Assembly: GCF_000420445.1 (NCBI RefSeq)
Contig: NZ_ATUY01000006.1
Location: 1 to 64,000, forward strand
DNA from: Actinotignum urinale DSM 15805
GTDB taxonomy: Bacteria; Actinomycetota; Actinomycetes; Actinomycetales; Actinomycetaceae
Length of the DNA stretch: 64,000 bases
Direction: 5' to 3'
The position numbers were made by a program, and so were the translations under genes. The notes under the pieces were generated by a model, which made no database searches, had not been told where the DNA came from, and was given only the letters and a program-made list of their open reading frames with translations. Below, piece by piece: positions 23,741-32,721 of this stretch; positions within the stretch are counted from its first letter, which is position 1, and each line of letters begins with the position of its first letter.

Positions 23741-25162
23741 TTATTCGCCGCGCTTTTCCTTCAACGCCAGGGTGTTTTCCTGGACGCGCTTCTTACCCAG
23801 CGGGTAGATAAAGATAATAAGCAATGCCATGACGCCGAAGAAGATAGCGGGCAAGAGTGTCACGTACATGTAGAGCCCATTAAGAGTCTCTTGTGACTGC
23901 ACGACTTCAGCACCAACCTTGTAGTGAATCCATCCGAGGGCCGCGCCGGAGAACCATCCGGCAAAAGCCTGCCCGAGTTTACGGGCGAAAGAGTACACAG
24001 AGTAGCATGTCGCGTCCTCACGCATACCGGTTTTTACTTCAATATCATCGATAACTTCGGTAATCATTGCCCAAATAACGATGTTGAACAAACCAATACC
24101 GATGAAGGAGCCAATGTATAGAGCAGAGAACACATACACGTTATCCGTCTTGATGAGGTAGGCAACAAACATGCAACCCGAACCAATTAACGAACCTACG
24201 GCACCCATAACCTTATGCCCCACATGCTTCGCCAAAGGTCCTGCGAACGGAGCGATAATGAATGTCATCACGGAGCAGATAAGGTTGACCGTAATCAGCA
24301 TGGCCTTATTGCTGAAGTAATCCGCATACAGGTAGTTTGACATCTGCTGCAAGAACAGCATCGCCATCAGCAAGGCAATCGCGGCACCGATAATACCTGC
24401 CATGGAACGAGACTGGAATGCACCAAGGAGCATCTTTGTGATGGAGCGATCTTCGTGCGCTTCTTCTTCCGGGTCCTTCTTCACGCGCTCTGTTGTCATC
24501 GCGTAGCAGATGTAGTAGCAGAGGAAGGATGCAATAGCGAAGATGAGTGATACCCACATGAAGATGTTGGAACCTTCACCGCCGCGAATAATCTGGTTAC
24601 CATTTTCGTCCTTGACGTAAATGATCATCGGACCCAAAACGCCGATAATAAGCATGGCGCAGGTAGCACCCACTGTACGGAAGGTGGACAGCTGGGTACG
24701 ATCTTCAGGCTTGGAGGAGATCACGGAGGCCATGGAGCCGTAGGGAATGTTCACGCAGGAGTAGAGAATACCCCAGATAATGTACGTGACATACATGTAA
24801 ATAATTTTCACGCTCATGGAGGACTCCACGAACCATGTCTGGTACATGAGGAAGGAGAAAATAACCGTCGGCGCGGCCATACGCATCATAATGACGCGAT
24901 ACTTCCCGTTTGGATGATTTTTTGCCCTATCGACGACGACACCCACCGTTACGTCGGCAAAAGCATCAATAATACGTGCGATAAGGAACAAGGTTCCCAC
25001 AACCCCAGGATGAATTCCCATCACCTTGGTGTAGAAAATCATGAGGAAACTGCTGGCAAAAATGAACATAAAGTCATTTCCCCAGTCACCGAACATGTAG
25101 CCGACTTTGTCTTTAATGCCGAAAGGCTTTACAGCCTTTGCTTGCTGAGTGTTTGCACTCAT
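23741..25162 (-). CDS. GPH-family (glycoside-pentoside-hexuronide) cation symporter
   Basis: A 473-residue 12-TM transporter of the MelB/UidB/LacS-permease group. The N-terminus KDKVGYMFGDWGNDFMFIFASSFLMIFYTKVMGIHPGVVGTLFLIARIIDAFADVTVG is diagnostic: the D-x-x-x-D in ARIIDAFADVTVG corresponds to the cation-binding acidic pair of MelB, and GDWGND is the conserved N-terminal motif. Start ATG at 25162 follows GGAGAGAT. It lies 143 bp downstream of the GH2 gene on the same strand, so it likely imports the glycoside that this enzyme cleaves. The exact sugar cannot be read from sequence. Confidence 0.9.
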   Translation of the reverse strand: MSANTQQAKAVKPFGIKDKVGYMFGDWGNDFMFIFASSFLMIFYTKVMGIHPGVVGTLFLIARIIDAFADVTVGVVVDRAKNHPNGKYRVIMMRMAAPTVIFSFLMYQTWFVESSMSVKIIYMYVTYIIWGILYSCVNIPYGSMASVISSKPEDRTQLSTFRTVGATCAMLIIGVLGPMIIYVKDENGNQIIRGGEGSNIFMWVSLIFAIASFLCYYICYAMTTERVKKDPEEEAHEDRSITKMLLGAFQSRSMAGIIGAAIALLMAMLFLQQMSNYLYADYFSNKAMLITVNLICSVMTFIIAPFAGPLAKHVGHKVMGAVGSLIGSGCMFVAYLIKTDNVYVFSALYIGSFIGIGLFNIVIWAMITEVIDDIEVKTGMREDATCYSVYSFARKLGQAFAGWFSGAALGWIHYKVGAEVVQSQETLNGLYMYVTLLPAIFFGVMALLIIFIYPLGKKRVQENTLALKEKRGE

Positions 25163-25305
25163 ATCTCTCCATTCGTTGGGATTAGGGTGTGCGGGAAACC
25201 GGAGAGGAACCCGCACACCATTTTTTATGTAAAATTGTGTAATTCTGCTTCATCAAAGGGACTGTGGAGAACTACTTGGGATGATTTTTACCGTATGGAA
25301 TCTAC

Positions 25306-27600
25306 TTAGTCTTTCTTGACTTTTTGCAGTTCCATATTCAGGTAAGAAACTTTGCCGTCGAAATCGTCGATATTTTCGAACATTGCTTTCATCTGGTCAA
25401 ACATTTCAAGGATTGACTTGTTGCCCATAATCCCCAACATGCTTGCCTTCAAACGCATACCAGACATGCTCGACGCGGCATTCGTCAGAATTCCGGAAGC
25501 GTCGGGGTTCTTGATAATTTCGGATACCGTGTCGTGGACGGAGTAGTAGTTGTGGTTGTAGGGTGCGTCGGCGGGTAGGCCTTCTTGGGAGGTGTCGTCA
25601 AACCAGTTCATGACGATGTTCCCGCCTTCGGGGTCAACATACGTGTAGGGCTCGAATGGTTCTGCCACCTTTTCCCACGCGGTTGAATCCACAACCTCAC
25701 CGGCAAACGCGGATACCTGTGTGAAACCTTGCTCGAGAGGAACATTCTCGAAGATAAACACGTGACGGTTTGCGTTATCGGTTTCGGATATCGTCGCAAA
25801 TTCTTTATTATCGACGACGAGGGTGACCTCGCTTTGGTTGGAATACACTTTCACCGTGATCTCATCTGTCGCACGCTTGGCATAACGCTTGGAGCAAATA
25901 TGGACCATGGGTTCATCCGACCAATACGCCTGGCAGATGAAGTAGGCATCTTTTTTAATCTTGCGATCAAACGTGACCAGGCCTTTATTATTACGGCCCT
26001 TCACCCCGCCCTCGTCACGAGCATCGCAACCGAAATCGAACATGTTCCACACATGGGTTCCCCACAACCAGTCACGTTCTTCAATAATCTTGCACATGTG
26101 TTCGTGATAGACCGCCTGATATTCTTCCGAATAATCCCCAGGCTTGGGTTCATCACTGTGATAGGAAATAATCCCTTCACACCCATACTCGGACAGGCCT
26201 GTCGAACGGGTGGGATGCATTGCGTGGAAAGAATCCAACCAAGTCTCATTATCTTCAAGCTCACCCGTATACCACCCGAAGTAATGGTTATAACTCAAAA
26301 TATCAGTAATCTGGTTATGGTCACTATCCTTAGGAGTATTCGACACCTGAGCCATTGTTGTCACACGGCTAGGATCAAGACGCTTAGCCAGGGCGTGAAG
26401 TTCCCGAAGATTCTCGGACAGCTTCTCACTACCCCCACCAATAAGGATCTCGTTAGAAATACCCCACATGAGAATCGAGGAATGGTTATAGTTCTGGTAA
26501 ATCAACTCATGCAACTGGTTAATACAATCCTGGTGAGCAGCCGGATCCGGATTCATCTTCGAAATAAACGGAATCTCAGCCCACACAATAAAACCAAGAC
26601 GATCACACAAATCATAGACATCCTGGGACTGCTGATAGTGAGCAAGACGAACCGTGTTCGCACCCAACTCACGAATCATCAAGAAATCTTCCACATGATC
26701 ATCAAAGGATAACGCATTACCCACACCCAAACGATCCTGATGACGCGATACTCCACGAAGAGGCATCAACTCACCATTCAAGAAGAAACCCTTCTGCGGA
26801 TCAAACTCGAACTCGCGAACACCGTGATACAACTCCACCGTATCCATCACTTCATTATGACGAACAAGCGAAACAAGCACACGATACAAATACGGATCAT
26901 CCACACCCTGCCACAAACGAACATCCGGGATCTCCACAACACCCCAAACCTCATCTCCTGCAGGACGAGTCAACCCACCAACGAGGCGTTCTTCGTCGTC
27001 GAAAATCTCAACAACAACCTGATCCACCGCCTCAGCATTCCTCACCCAAGCACGAACATCCACAACACCCGCACCCGCTTCGGAAATAGTAGAGGAAACC
27101 CTCACACCACGCCCGCCATACGTTTCCACATCAAAATGAGTCGGATGAACATACACAAGGTGAACCGGGCGATACAAACCACCATAGAACGTGAAATCAG
27201 CCATCTGAGGATACACATCACTACGCTCCTCATTCGACACGCGAACAGCCAACACATTCTTACCCTGGGCAAGCACATCCGTCACATCGCAACGGAACGT
27301 CGAATAACCCCCAACATGCTCACCAACACGCGCTCCGTTAACAAACACCTCAGCAACATTAGCGGCGCCCTCAAACTCCACAAAAACGCGGTACCCCTCA
27401 GGGCGATCCTGAGGAATAAACTCACGAACATACCAGCACGCCCCACGGTAATAATCACCGCCACCATCCTGGCCATCAAAACGATTCCACGTATGAGGAA
27501 CACTCACACAAACAAAACCATCCCCACCACAAGCAGGAACACCATCAACACTATCCTTGGTAAAGAACCAACCATCTTCCAACGTCTCAAACCAACGCAT
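25306..27600 (-). CDS. Glycoside hydrolase family 2 (beta-galactosidase or beta-glucuronidase type)
   Basis: A 764-residue GH2 enzyme with sugar-binding jelly roll (VSVPHTWNRFDG ... YYRGACWYVREF), Ig-like middle domain, TIM barrel and a C-terminal Ig-like extension. The barrel shows NGELMPLRGVSRHQDRLG near 290, the acid/base E384 in MWGISNE and the nucleophile E471 in GLSEYGCEG. No signal peptide is present, so it acts inside the cell on an imported glycoside. Start ATG 27600 has GGAAGGAG ahead; the frame could extend to 27705 without a ribosome binding site. Codons in the 5' part end mostly in T (37 of the first 60), unlike the C-rich 3' part and the neighbouring genes, which suggests mosaic origin. 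Which sugar it takes remains open. Confidence 0.88.
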   Translation of the reverse strand: MRWFETLEDGWFFTKDSVDGVPACGGDGFVCVSVPHTWNRFDGQDGGGDYYRGACWYVREFIPQDRPEGYRVFVEFEGAANVAEVFVNGARVGEHVGGYSTFRCDVTDVLAQGKNVLAVRVSNEERSDVYPQMADFTFYGGLYRPVHLVYVHPTHFDVETYGGRGVRVSSTISEAGAGVVDVRAWVRNAEAVDQVVVEIFDDEERLVGGLTRPAGDEVWGVVEIPDVRLWQGVDDPYLYRVLVSLVRHNEVMDTVELYHGVREFEFDPQKGFFLNGELMPLRGVSRHQDRLGVGNALSFDDHVEDFLMIRELGANTVRLAHYQQSQDVYDLCDRLGFIVWAEIPFISKMNPDPAAHQDCINQLHELIYQNYNHSSILMWGISNEILIGGGSEKLSENLRELHALAKRLDPSRVTTMAQVSNTPKDSDHNQITDILSYNHYFGWYTGELEDNETWLDSFHAMHPTRSTGLSEYGCEGIISYHSDEPKPGDYSEEYQAVYHEHMCKIIEERDWLWGTHVWNMFDFGCDARDEGGVKGRNNKGLVTFDRKIKKDAYFICQAYWSDEPMVHICSKRYAKRATDEITVKVYSNQSEVTLVVDNKEFATISETDNANRHVFIFENVPLEQGFTQVSAFAGEVVDSTAWEKVAEPFEPYTYVDPEGGNIVMNWFDDTSQEGLPADAPYNHNYYSVHDTVSEIIKNPDASGILTNAASSMSGMRLKASMLGIMGNKSILEMFDQMKAMFENIDDFDGKVSYLNMELQKVKKD

Positions 27601-27814
27601 AAGAAAACTCCTTCCGCCCCTATCTTCCGTTGATAACAAGGGCTTAAGCGGTTTACCGGCATCATTGCCGTCCGGTAACCTCACCATTGCGGTCATTTTT
27701 AGCATATTATTTGAGGTTAATTTATGGTGAATTTTCCATCATTTTCCATAAACCGTACAAACGGCTTTGCTTGAGCTATAAAATTATATGGGTAAGTGCA
27801 AAGGGGCGTGCGTG
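27601..27814. promoter_or_regulatory. Divergent promoter region of the GH2 operon and lacI-type gene
   Basis: This 214-bp gap holds several inverted repeats: GTTTACCGG (27651-27659) with CCGGTAACC (27672-27680), TTTATGG with CCATAAA near 27721-27752, and CCGT-ACAA-ACGG near 27755. Any of these may be the operator of the adjacent LacI-type regulator. A TATAAAATTAT segment near 27777 may be the -10 region for the regulator gene. Confidence 0.4.
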
Positions 27815-28809
27815 ATGGATTCGAAAAAAATCACGATACATGATGTGGCGCGTATTGCGGGGGTCACCCCACAACGGTGTCGCGGGCTTTGTCGCGTCCG
27901 GGCCGGGTTAATCTTGACACTGCAAAACGTGTTCGGAAAATTGCCGATGAACTTGGGTATCGCACGAAAGCGCTCGAACCTCAAGAAGAAGAAAAATTAC
28001 ACGGCTCCATTATGACCTTAGCCTCCGATTTAAAGTACCCCATTTTTGCCGAATTTCTTTATGGTATGCAAAATAGGTGTCTCAAAAATAATTTTTGTTT
28101 ATTAACGGCAACTACGAAGGAAAATTACGATATTGAACGGGACACTATATTGAGGATGCTCCCGCATGTAGACGGTTTCATTTTCACGATGGCACGAATT
28201 TCCGACTCCGCGATTCGAAAAGTGGCCACCATGAAACCCACGGTTATTATGAATAGAGAAGTGGGTGGTGTTCAAGCCATTATTTGCGACGATAGACCCG
28301 CTCTCTACGCTACCGTCGTGCGATTAAAAGAACTCGGGCATACCTCGCTTTCGTATATTTCTGGGCCGGAAGCGTCCTGGCAAAATGGATTCCGCTGGCA
28401 ATCGCTGAAAACAATATGCGAGCGTGAAAAAATACGGTTGCGCCAAATAACTGGAACCATTAGGGGAAATATTTTTAGCGCGAAAAAAGCGTTCCGCTCC
28501 TACATTCAACACCCCACATCCGCAGTCATTGCGTTTAACGATTTGCAGGCAATAGAACTGATGGACTTGTTTATTGCACACGGCATTAAAATTCCCGGAG
28601 ATGTGTCCCTTATCGGGATTGACGATATTCCTGGGAATACGTCAACGAAAATACCGCTCACTTCCATTCGTATTCCGCGTGAAGACATGGGCGCGGTTGC
28701 CGCAAACCGCCTAATTGAGCGGATTCTCAACAAGACATCGGTTAACACTACGCCAATTTATTGTCGCTCGGTTTTTATAGAACGTGAAAGTATTGGGCCC
28801 GCAAAATAA
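27815..28809 (+). pseudogene. LacI-family regulator broken by a one-base frameshift in the helix-turn-helix
   Basis: From ATG 27815 (AAAGGGG upstream) the frame encodes MDSKKITIHDVARIAGVTP, the first half of a LacI DNA-binding domain, then goes off into QRCRGLC. The second half, VSRALSRPGRVNLDTAKRVRKIADELGYRTKAL, continues in the next frame from about 27875 and is followed by an intact sugar-binding domain to 28809. Adding one base in the C-run at 27867-27870 (CCCC to CCCCC) restores TPTTVSRALS. So one base has been lost, by mutation or sequencing error. Starting at the internal GTG 27877 would give a protein without recognition helix. It lies divergent to the GH2 gene, whose local repressor it should have been. 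Confidence 0.85.
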
Positions 28810-28840
28810 CGTCTCTTACCGGCACAACAGGTGGATTCTA

Positions 28841-28868
28841 GGGGTGGTACGTTTCCACGTACCACCCC
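28841..28868 (+). terminator. Stem-loop after the lacI-type gene
   Basis: A perfect 12-bp stem GGGGTGGTACGT / ACGTACCACCCC with a TTCC loop lies between two convergent genes. There is no T-run, so it may be a bidirectional or factor-assisted terminator. Confidence 0.6.
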
Positions 28869-28949
28869 ACTTCGTCGTCCGAAATCTTATAAACAAACAA
28901 CAGCAAAAAGAAGCTGTTTATTGCTAATCCCTAGCAAGCGCGTAGAAAA

Positions 28950-30581
28950 CTATTTCTTAGCTGCGTCGAGTTCGTCGAGAATTTCTTCCGCACGTTCCCA
29001 GGCGGCCTCGCGCGTATCGCGGTAGTGGTCGTCGACCTGATTCTGGCGGAGAAGCCCCATGCGAATACCCATCGCCAAGACTTCGGGAGCCGCGCCCAAC
29101 ACCACAACTTTTCTTCCGGAACCGAGAATACGGTCTACCACTTCACCGATACCCTTCACCCCGCTAGCATCCAAAACACCTACGCGGGACAAACGCAGAA
29201 TAACAACCTCCACGCCCCCAAGTTTCGGGATTTCGTGCTCCATGCGGTCTGCGACACCGAAGAACATGGTTCCGTCGATACGAATTGCAGCAATCCGCGG
29301 ATTCTCGCTATTTTCGCGCACAATACCACTCCGCGCGGCGAGCCTCCTCAACACGAGGATTCCCGCAACCAAAATACCTACAGCAACCGCCCAAATAATA
29401 TCGAGAACAATTGTGAGGATCGCGGTGAGGAAAAGGACGGAGAGGTCGGAGCGAGTTGAGTAGGCGATTTGCATAATATTTTTGCGGCTCACCATGTTCC
29501 AGGCCGTCACGATAAGAACGCCCGCAAGCGTCGCGAGCGGAATATACGACACCGCTGTGGAGGCCAGGTAAATCACGCCGATAAAGAAGAGTGCGTGAAT
29601 AACGGCAGAGAGTCGGCTACGCCCGCCGGTGCGAATATTCACGGCTGTTCGGGCGATTGCGCCGGTGGCTGGCAAGCCCCCGAAACACCCGGCTGCCATG
29701 TTCGCCATCCCCTGCCCCACGAGTTCGCGATCCGGATTATAGGATCCACCTGGAACCATGCCGGCAGCCACGCGCGCGGACAAAAGGGATTCGATTGCGC
29801 ACAGCGCCGCGGCCGCTAATGCAACGGGAAGAAGTTGCATCACCATATCCATGGTGGCGTGAGGAAGATGCGGGGCAGAAAGCGAATCGGGAATGGTGCC
29901 GATGCTGGGGATTTTTACTCTACACACAACCGCTACGCCTGTCGCAACAACGACGGCAATAAGCGAACCGGGTATTTTTGGCGAAAGTTTTCCAAGCCCC
30001 ACAATAATGAGGACGGTCAGGAGCGCCAGCATTAGGGTAAACATCCACGCTATGCCTTCAATGTCAAAGAAAGCACGAAATGCTGTGACGACGGTGTTCC
30101 CACCCTTTTTCGCCGCCACGCCTAAAAGATTGGGAACCTGTTGGAGGAAGAGAAGACCGGCAATACCGAGGGTGAAACCTTCAATAACCGGCCATGGGAG
30201 GAGGGAGACTGCGCGCCCAAGTCCGAGAATACCGGCGAGGAACACAAAGAAACCACACATGAGTGCGAGGAGTGGCACTATCCCCTGCCCGTACAGTGCA
30301 GTCACGGGAGCAATAATCACGACCATGGCCCCGGTGGGGCCAGAAACCTGATAGTTAGATCCGCCAAAAATAGCGGCAACTGTTCCCGCAACGACGGCGG
30401 TAATGAGCCCCATTTCTGCGCTGACTCCCGAAGCGACAGCGAAAGCGAGGGCTAGGGGAAGGGCAACAACGCCGACGGTAATACCGGCAAAAATATCGCC
30501 TTTCCAGTGGCGGGCTACCTGCTGGGCATCATCTTTGCAGGGTAAAACGGAACGAATATGGGCAAGGATAGACACAAACAT
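28950..30581 (-). CDS. SulP-family anion transporter with STAS domain
   Basis: A predicted 543-residue permease of the SLC26/SulP group. The N-terminal signature HWKGDIFAGITVGVVALPLALAFAVASGVSAEMGLITAVVAG and the later GGSNYQVSGPTGAMVVIIAP are characteristic, and 10 to 12 membrane segments follow. The C-terminal 110 residues form a STAS domain (IAAIRIDGTMFFGVADRMEHEI ... VVILRLSRVGVLDASGVKGIGEVVDRI). Substrates in the family include sulfate, bicarbonate and dicarboxylates; the sequence does not decide between them. The ATG at 30581 has an AAAGG too close to be ideal; starts at 30623 or 30671 would add a short hydrophilic segment. It is monocistronic. Confidence 0.88.
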   Translation of the reverse strand: MFVSILAHIRSVLPCKDDAQQVARHWKGDIFAGITVGVVALPLALAFAVASGVSAEMGLITAVVAGTVAAIFGGSNYQVSGPTGAMVVIIAPVTALYGQGIVPLLALMCGFFVFLAGILGLGRAVSLLPWPVIEGFTLGIAGLLFLQQVPNLLGVAAKKGGNTVVTAFRAFFDIEGIAWMFTLMLALLTVLIIVGLGKLSPKIPGSLIAVVVATGVAVVCRVKIPSIGTIPDSLSAPHLPHATMDMVMQLLPVALAAAALCAIESLLSARVAAGMVPGGSYNPDRELVGQGMANMAAGCFGGLPATGAIARTAVNIRTGGRSRLSAVIHALFFIGVIYLASTAVSYIPLATLAGVLIVTAWNMVSRKNIMQIAYSTRSDLSVLFLTAILTIVLDIIWAVAVGILVAGILVLRRLAARSGIVRENSENPRIAAIRIDGTMFFGVADRMEHEIPKLGGVEVVILRLSRVGVLDASGVKGIGEVVDRILGSGRKVVVLGAAPEVLAMGIRMGLLRQNQVDDHYRDTREAAWERAEEILDELDAAKK

Positions 30582-30782
30582 ACCTTTCAACAGTAGGAGG
30601 GTGCATCCATAACGAGCGTGCATATTGAGGATTCCGACAGTTCGAGAATCATCACAATCTTCGTTGGCCACACGTATTATTTCCGACTACGTGTTTTATA
30701 TGATGAAAGCGAGCTATCGCGTGTTTAGCTTATCATGCACAGCGGAATTTTTTATTTCTATTACCTTTTTTACGACGAAAAA

Positions 30783-30815
30783 TATGGCGGGCAGTAAACT
30801 GCCCGCCATACCGTC
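30783..30815 (-). terminator. Rho-independent terminator of the sugar porter gene
   Basis: TATGGCGGGCAGT (30783-30795) and ACTGCCCGCCATA (30798-30810) form a long perfect stem. Read on the minus strand it is followed by TTTTTCG, and it lies some 85 bp past the stop of the sugar porter gene. Confidence 0.85.
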
Positions 30816-30893
30816 GTCATACCTATCTCACGTTATCCCAACGAACGTGAGAGAAGTGACAACCATGCTGATTCACAAAGCTAAGCACTCATC

Positions 30894-32279
30894 CTACTTA
30901 GCGCGCTGTGCAGCATGTTCCTCAATCTCTTCGAGCGTGCGCCCACGCGTTTCCGGAACCGCAAACTTCACGAAAACGACGCCGAGGACGCAGATAATAC
31001 CGAAGATCAGGAAGACGAATTCTTGGCTCATATGAACCGTCATGATGGGGAAGATGAGACCCACGAGGAAGGAGCCAATCCAGTTACATGAGGAGGCAAT
31101 ACCGGAGGCGCGTCCGCGAATTGCCAGCGGGAAGATTTCGCCCACAATAACCCAGGTAAGTGGCGCCCATGTGAAGGAGTAGAACGCAACGTAGATGCTG
31201 AGGAATACAACAATCATCATGGGGTGTGCGCCCGGCATGACCCAGTTAATAATCGAGGGAAGAATAAAGGACAGGGCCATCACGCTACCGCCAACCATAA
31301 TGAGGGTCTTGCGGTTGATTTTTTCCGCAATGGCAATGAAGAGGAGTGAGCCGAGAACCAAAATCACGCCCTGGATAATGGGCCACATGAGAGCTTCGCC
31401 CGCGGCCTGGCCGGTTGCCTTTTCAACAATGAGCGGAATGTAGTAGAAGATGGCGTTTGCGCCCTGGAACTGCTGGAAGGCTGCCACGCCAACACCGGCC
31501 ATAACGAGGTAGCGGTAGCGTGAGGAGAAGAGGCTTCCCCAGTTCACGGCGTGGGCTGCACGGCTTTCTTCCGCAGCAGTTGTCTTAATTTCTGCGATTT
31601 CTGCTTCAACTTCTTCTGGGGAGCGGATATAGCCGAGAACCTTGCGCGCTCCTGCTTCGTCACCCTTACGGATAAGGAAACGCGGAGATTCTGGAAGGCG
31701 CAACACGCCGAGGAAGAGAATAATCGCGGGAACCGCAGCTGCAATAAGCATGGTGCGCCATGCCCATTCGTGAGGCAGATCCTTGAGAATGTAGTCAACA
31801 ATATAGGACAGCAACATACCCGAAACGATCATTGTCTGGTTCAAGCCGGACAGGTTTCCGCGAAGGTGTGCGGGGGAAAGTTCAGACATGTAGGCGGGAA
31901 CGAGGGCGGAAGCCGCACCAACGGCAAGTCCAAGGAAAATACGGCTAATAATGAGCCATAATGTTCCTCCATCCGGAACAATACCGCAGGCGATGGAGCC
32001 GATAACAAAGACGATTGCCGATGCGAGAATCATGCGACGCCGTCCAAGGTGATCCGAGAGCAAACCTGCAAGGGCGCCACCAAAAATAGCGCCAGCCATA
32101 ACGCCCGCTGTAATCCAGCCAATAACGGTGGCGTTTGTTAGATTCCAGTCATGGACGAGGAAGGGCAGTGCGCCCGTCATCACACCGATATCGTAACCAA
32201 AGAGGATTCCGCCGAAGGAACCGAAGAAATAAATAAACTTGCCGGAAATTTTCTTTTCCGAAGCTGTTTGTTGTGCCAT
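30894..32279 (-). CDS. MFS sugar porter, probable L-arabinose:proton symporter
   Basis: A 461-residue 12-TM transporter of the sugar porter family. Seen: GGILFGYDIGVMTGALPFL in TM1, DHLGRRRMILAS after TM2, PESPRFLIRKGD at the end of TM6, QQFQGANAIFYYIP in TM7 (the conserved QQ-x-x-G-x-N-x-x-x-YY motif) and PETRGRTLEEIEEH at the C-terminus. The closest characterised relatives by pattern are AraE and XylE. The arabinose role is inferred from the adjacent araBDA cluster and from a shared palindrome at 32357-32372. ATG at 32279 follows AAAGGAG; the longer frame to 32384 crosses the operator and is not used. Confidence 0.85.
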   Translation of the reverse strand: MAQQTASEKKISGKFIYFFGSFGGILFGYDIGVMTGALPFLVHDWNLTNATVIGWITAGVMAGAIFGGALAGLLSDHLGRRRMILASAIVFVIGSIACGIVPDGGTLWLIISRIFLGLAVGAASALVPAYMSELSPAHLRGNLSGLNQTMIVSGMLLSYIVDYILKDLPHEWAWRTMLIAAAVPAIILFLGVLRLPESPRFLIRKGDEAGARKVLGYIRSPEEVEAEIAEIKTTAAEESRAAHAVNWGSLFSSRYRYLVMAGVGVAAFQQFQGANAIFYYIPLIVEKATGQAAGEALMWPIIQGVILVLGSLLFIAIAEKINRKTLIMVGGSVMALSFILPSIINWVMPGAHPMMIVVFLSIYVAFYSFTWAPLTWVIVGEIFPLAIRGRASGIASSCNWIGSFLVGLIFPIMTVHMSQEFVFLIFGIICVLGVVFVKFAVPETRGRTLEEIEEHAAQRAK

Positions 32280-32356
32280 AGAAACTCCTTTGTAGAAACA
32301 CCCATGTTTCGTGATGTAAGCTGCGTCAACGGTGATGAACTTACCCATCCATCTAA

Positions 32357-32372
32357 ATGTTATCGCTAACAT
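32357..32372. promoter_or_regulatory. LacI-type operator upstream of the sugar porter
   Basis: ATGTTATCGCTAACAT is a 16-bp near-palindrome centred on CG, the form typical of LacI-family operators. The same sequence apart from one base (ATGTTAACGCTAACAT) lies upstream of araB. The regulator is most likely the LacI-type protein encoded at 32722. Confidence 0.75.
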
Positions 32373-32530
32373 TTTCGCATACATTGCATACTAGGGAAGA
32401 AAAACGCATATGTCAACAGATTGAGAGAAAGTGATGCGGCTCACAGTTTTTCGGGCGTCGTGGTAAAAATCTCCTGCGCCGAGAATTTTAGAGGCTCAGC
32501 CGGCGCCACAACATGATGTTTTTACGACGA

Positions 32531-32721
32531 TTTTTGGACACGTAACATGAGAATGTTCATAATCTTGGACAAATCAGGGTGAAAAATCGGTGTTTTGGAC
32601 ATAACCGAAACGAATGCAGGCTTTTGGGCTACGTAAAGCATCGGTTTTTGAACTACACGAAGCGTGCTTTTTCAACCAAACGAAACGCCGATTTTTGAAC
32701 TAAACCAACCCCGGTTTTGGA
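32531..32721. repeat. Degenerate array of about 25-bp units
   Basis: The gap between the sugar porter promoter and the 3' end of the regulator gene is filled by about seven to eight poorly conserved units of 22-27 bp. Each has (C)GGTTTTTG(G/A)ACTA or TTTTGGACA followed by an A-rich ACGAA segment; clear starts are near 32591, 32617, 32642, 32667, 32689 and 32710. No gene is present. The array is directly repeated without spacers. Confidence 0.6.

Noticed and set aside
25729-26712. 327-codon plus-strand frame opposite the GH2 gene
   Set aside because: It is antisense to the catalytic domain of a well-supported GH2 enzyme and has no family content; it stays open because of the T/G-rich codon choice of the gene.
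26740-27633. 297-codon plus-strand frame opposite the GH2 gene
   Set aside because: Same reason; its Thr/Asn/Ile/His-rich translation is typical of antisense frames.
28841-28868. Classical rho-independent terminator for the SulP gene
   Set aside because: The stem is perfect, but no T-run follows on either strand, so it is listed only as a stem-loop with moderate confidence.
32531-32721. CRISPR-like array
   Set aside because: Units are degenerate and contiguous with no spacers; no cas gene is present.
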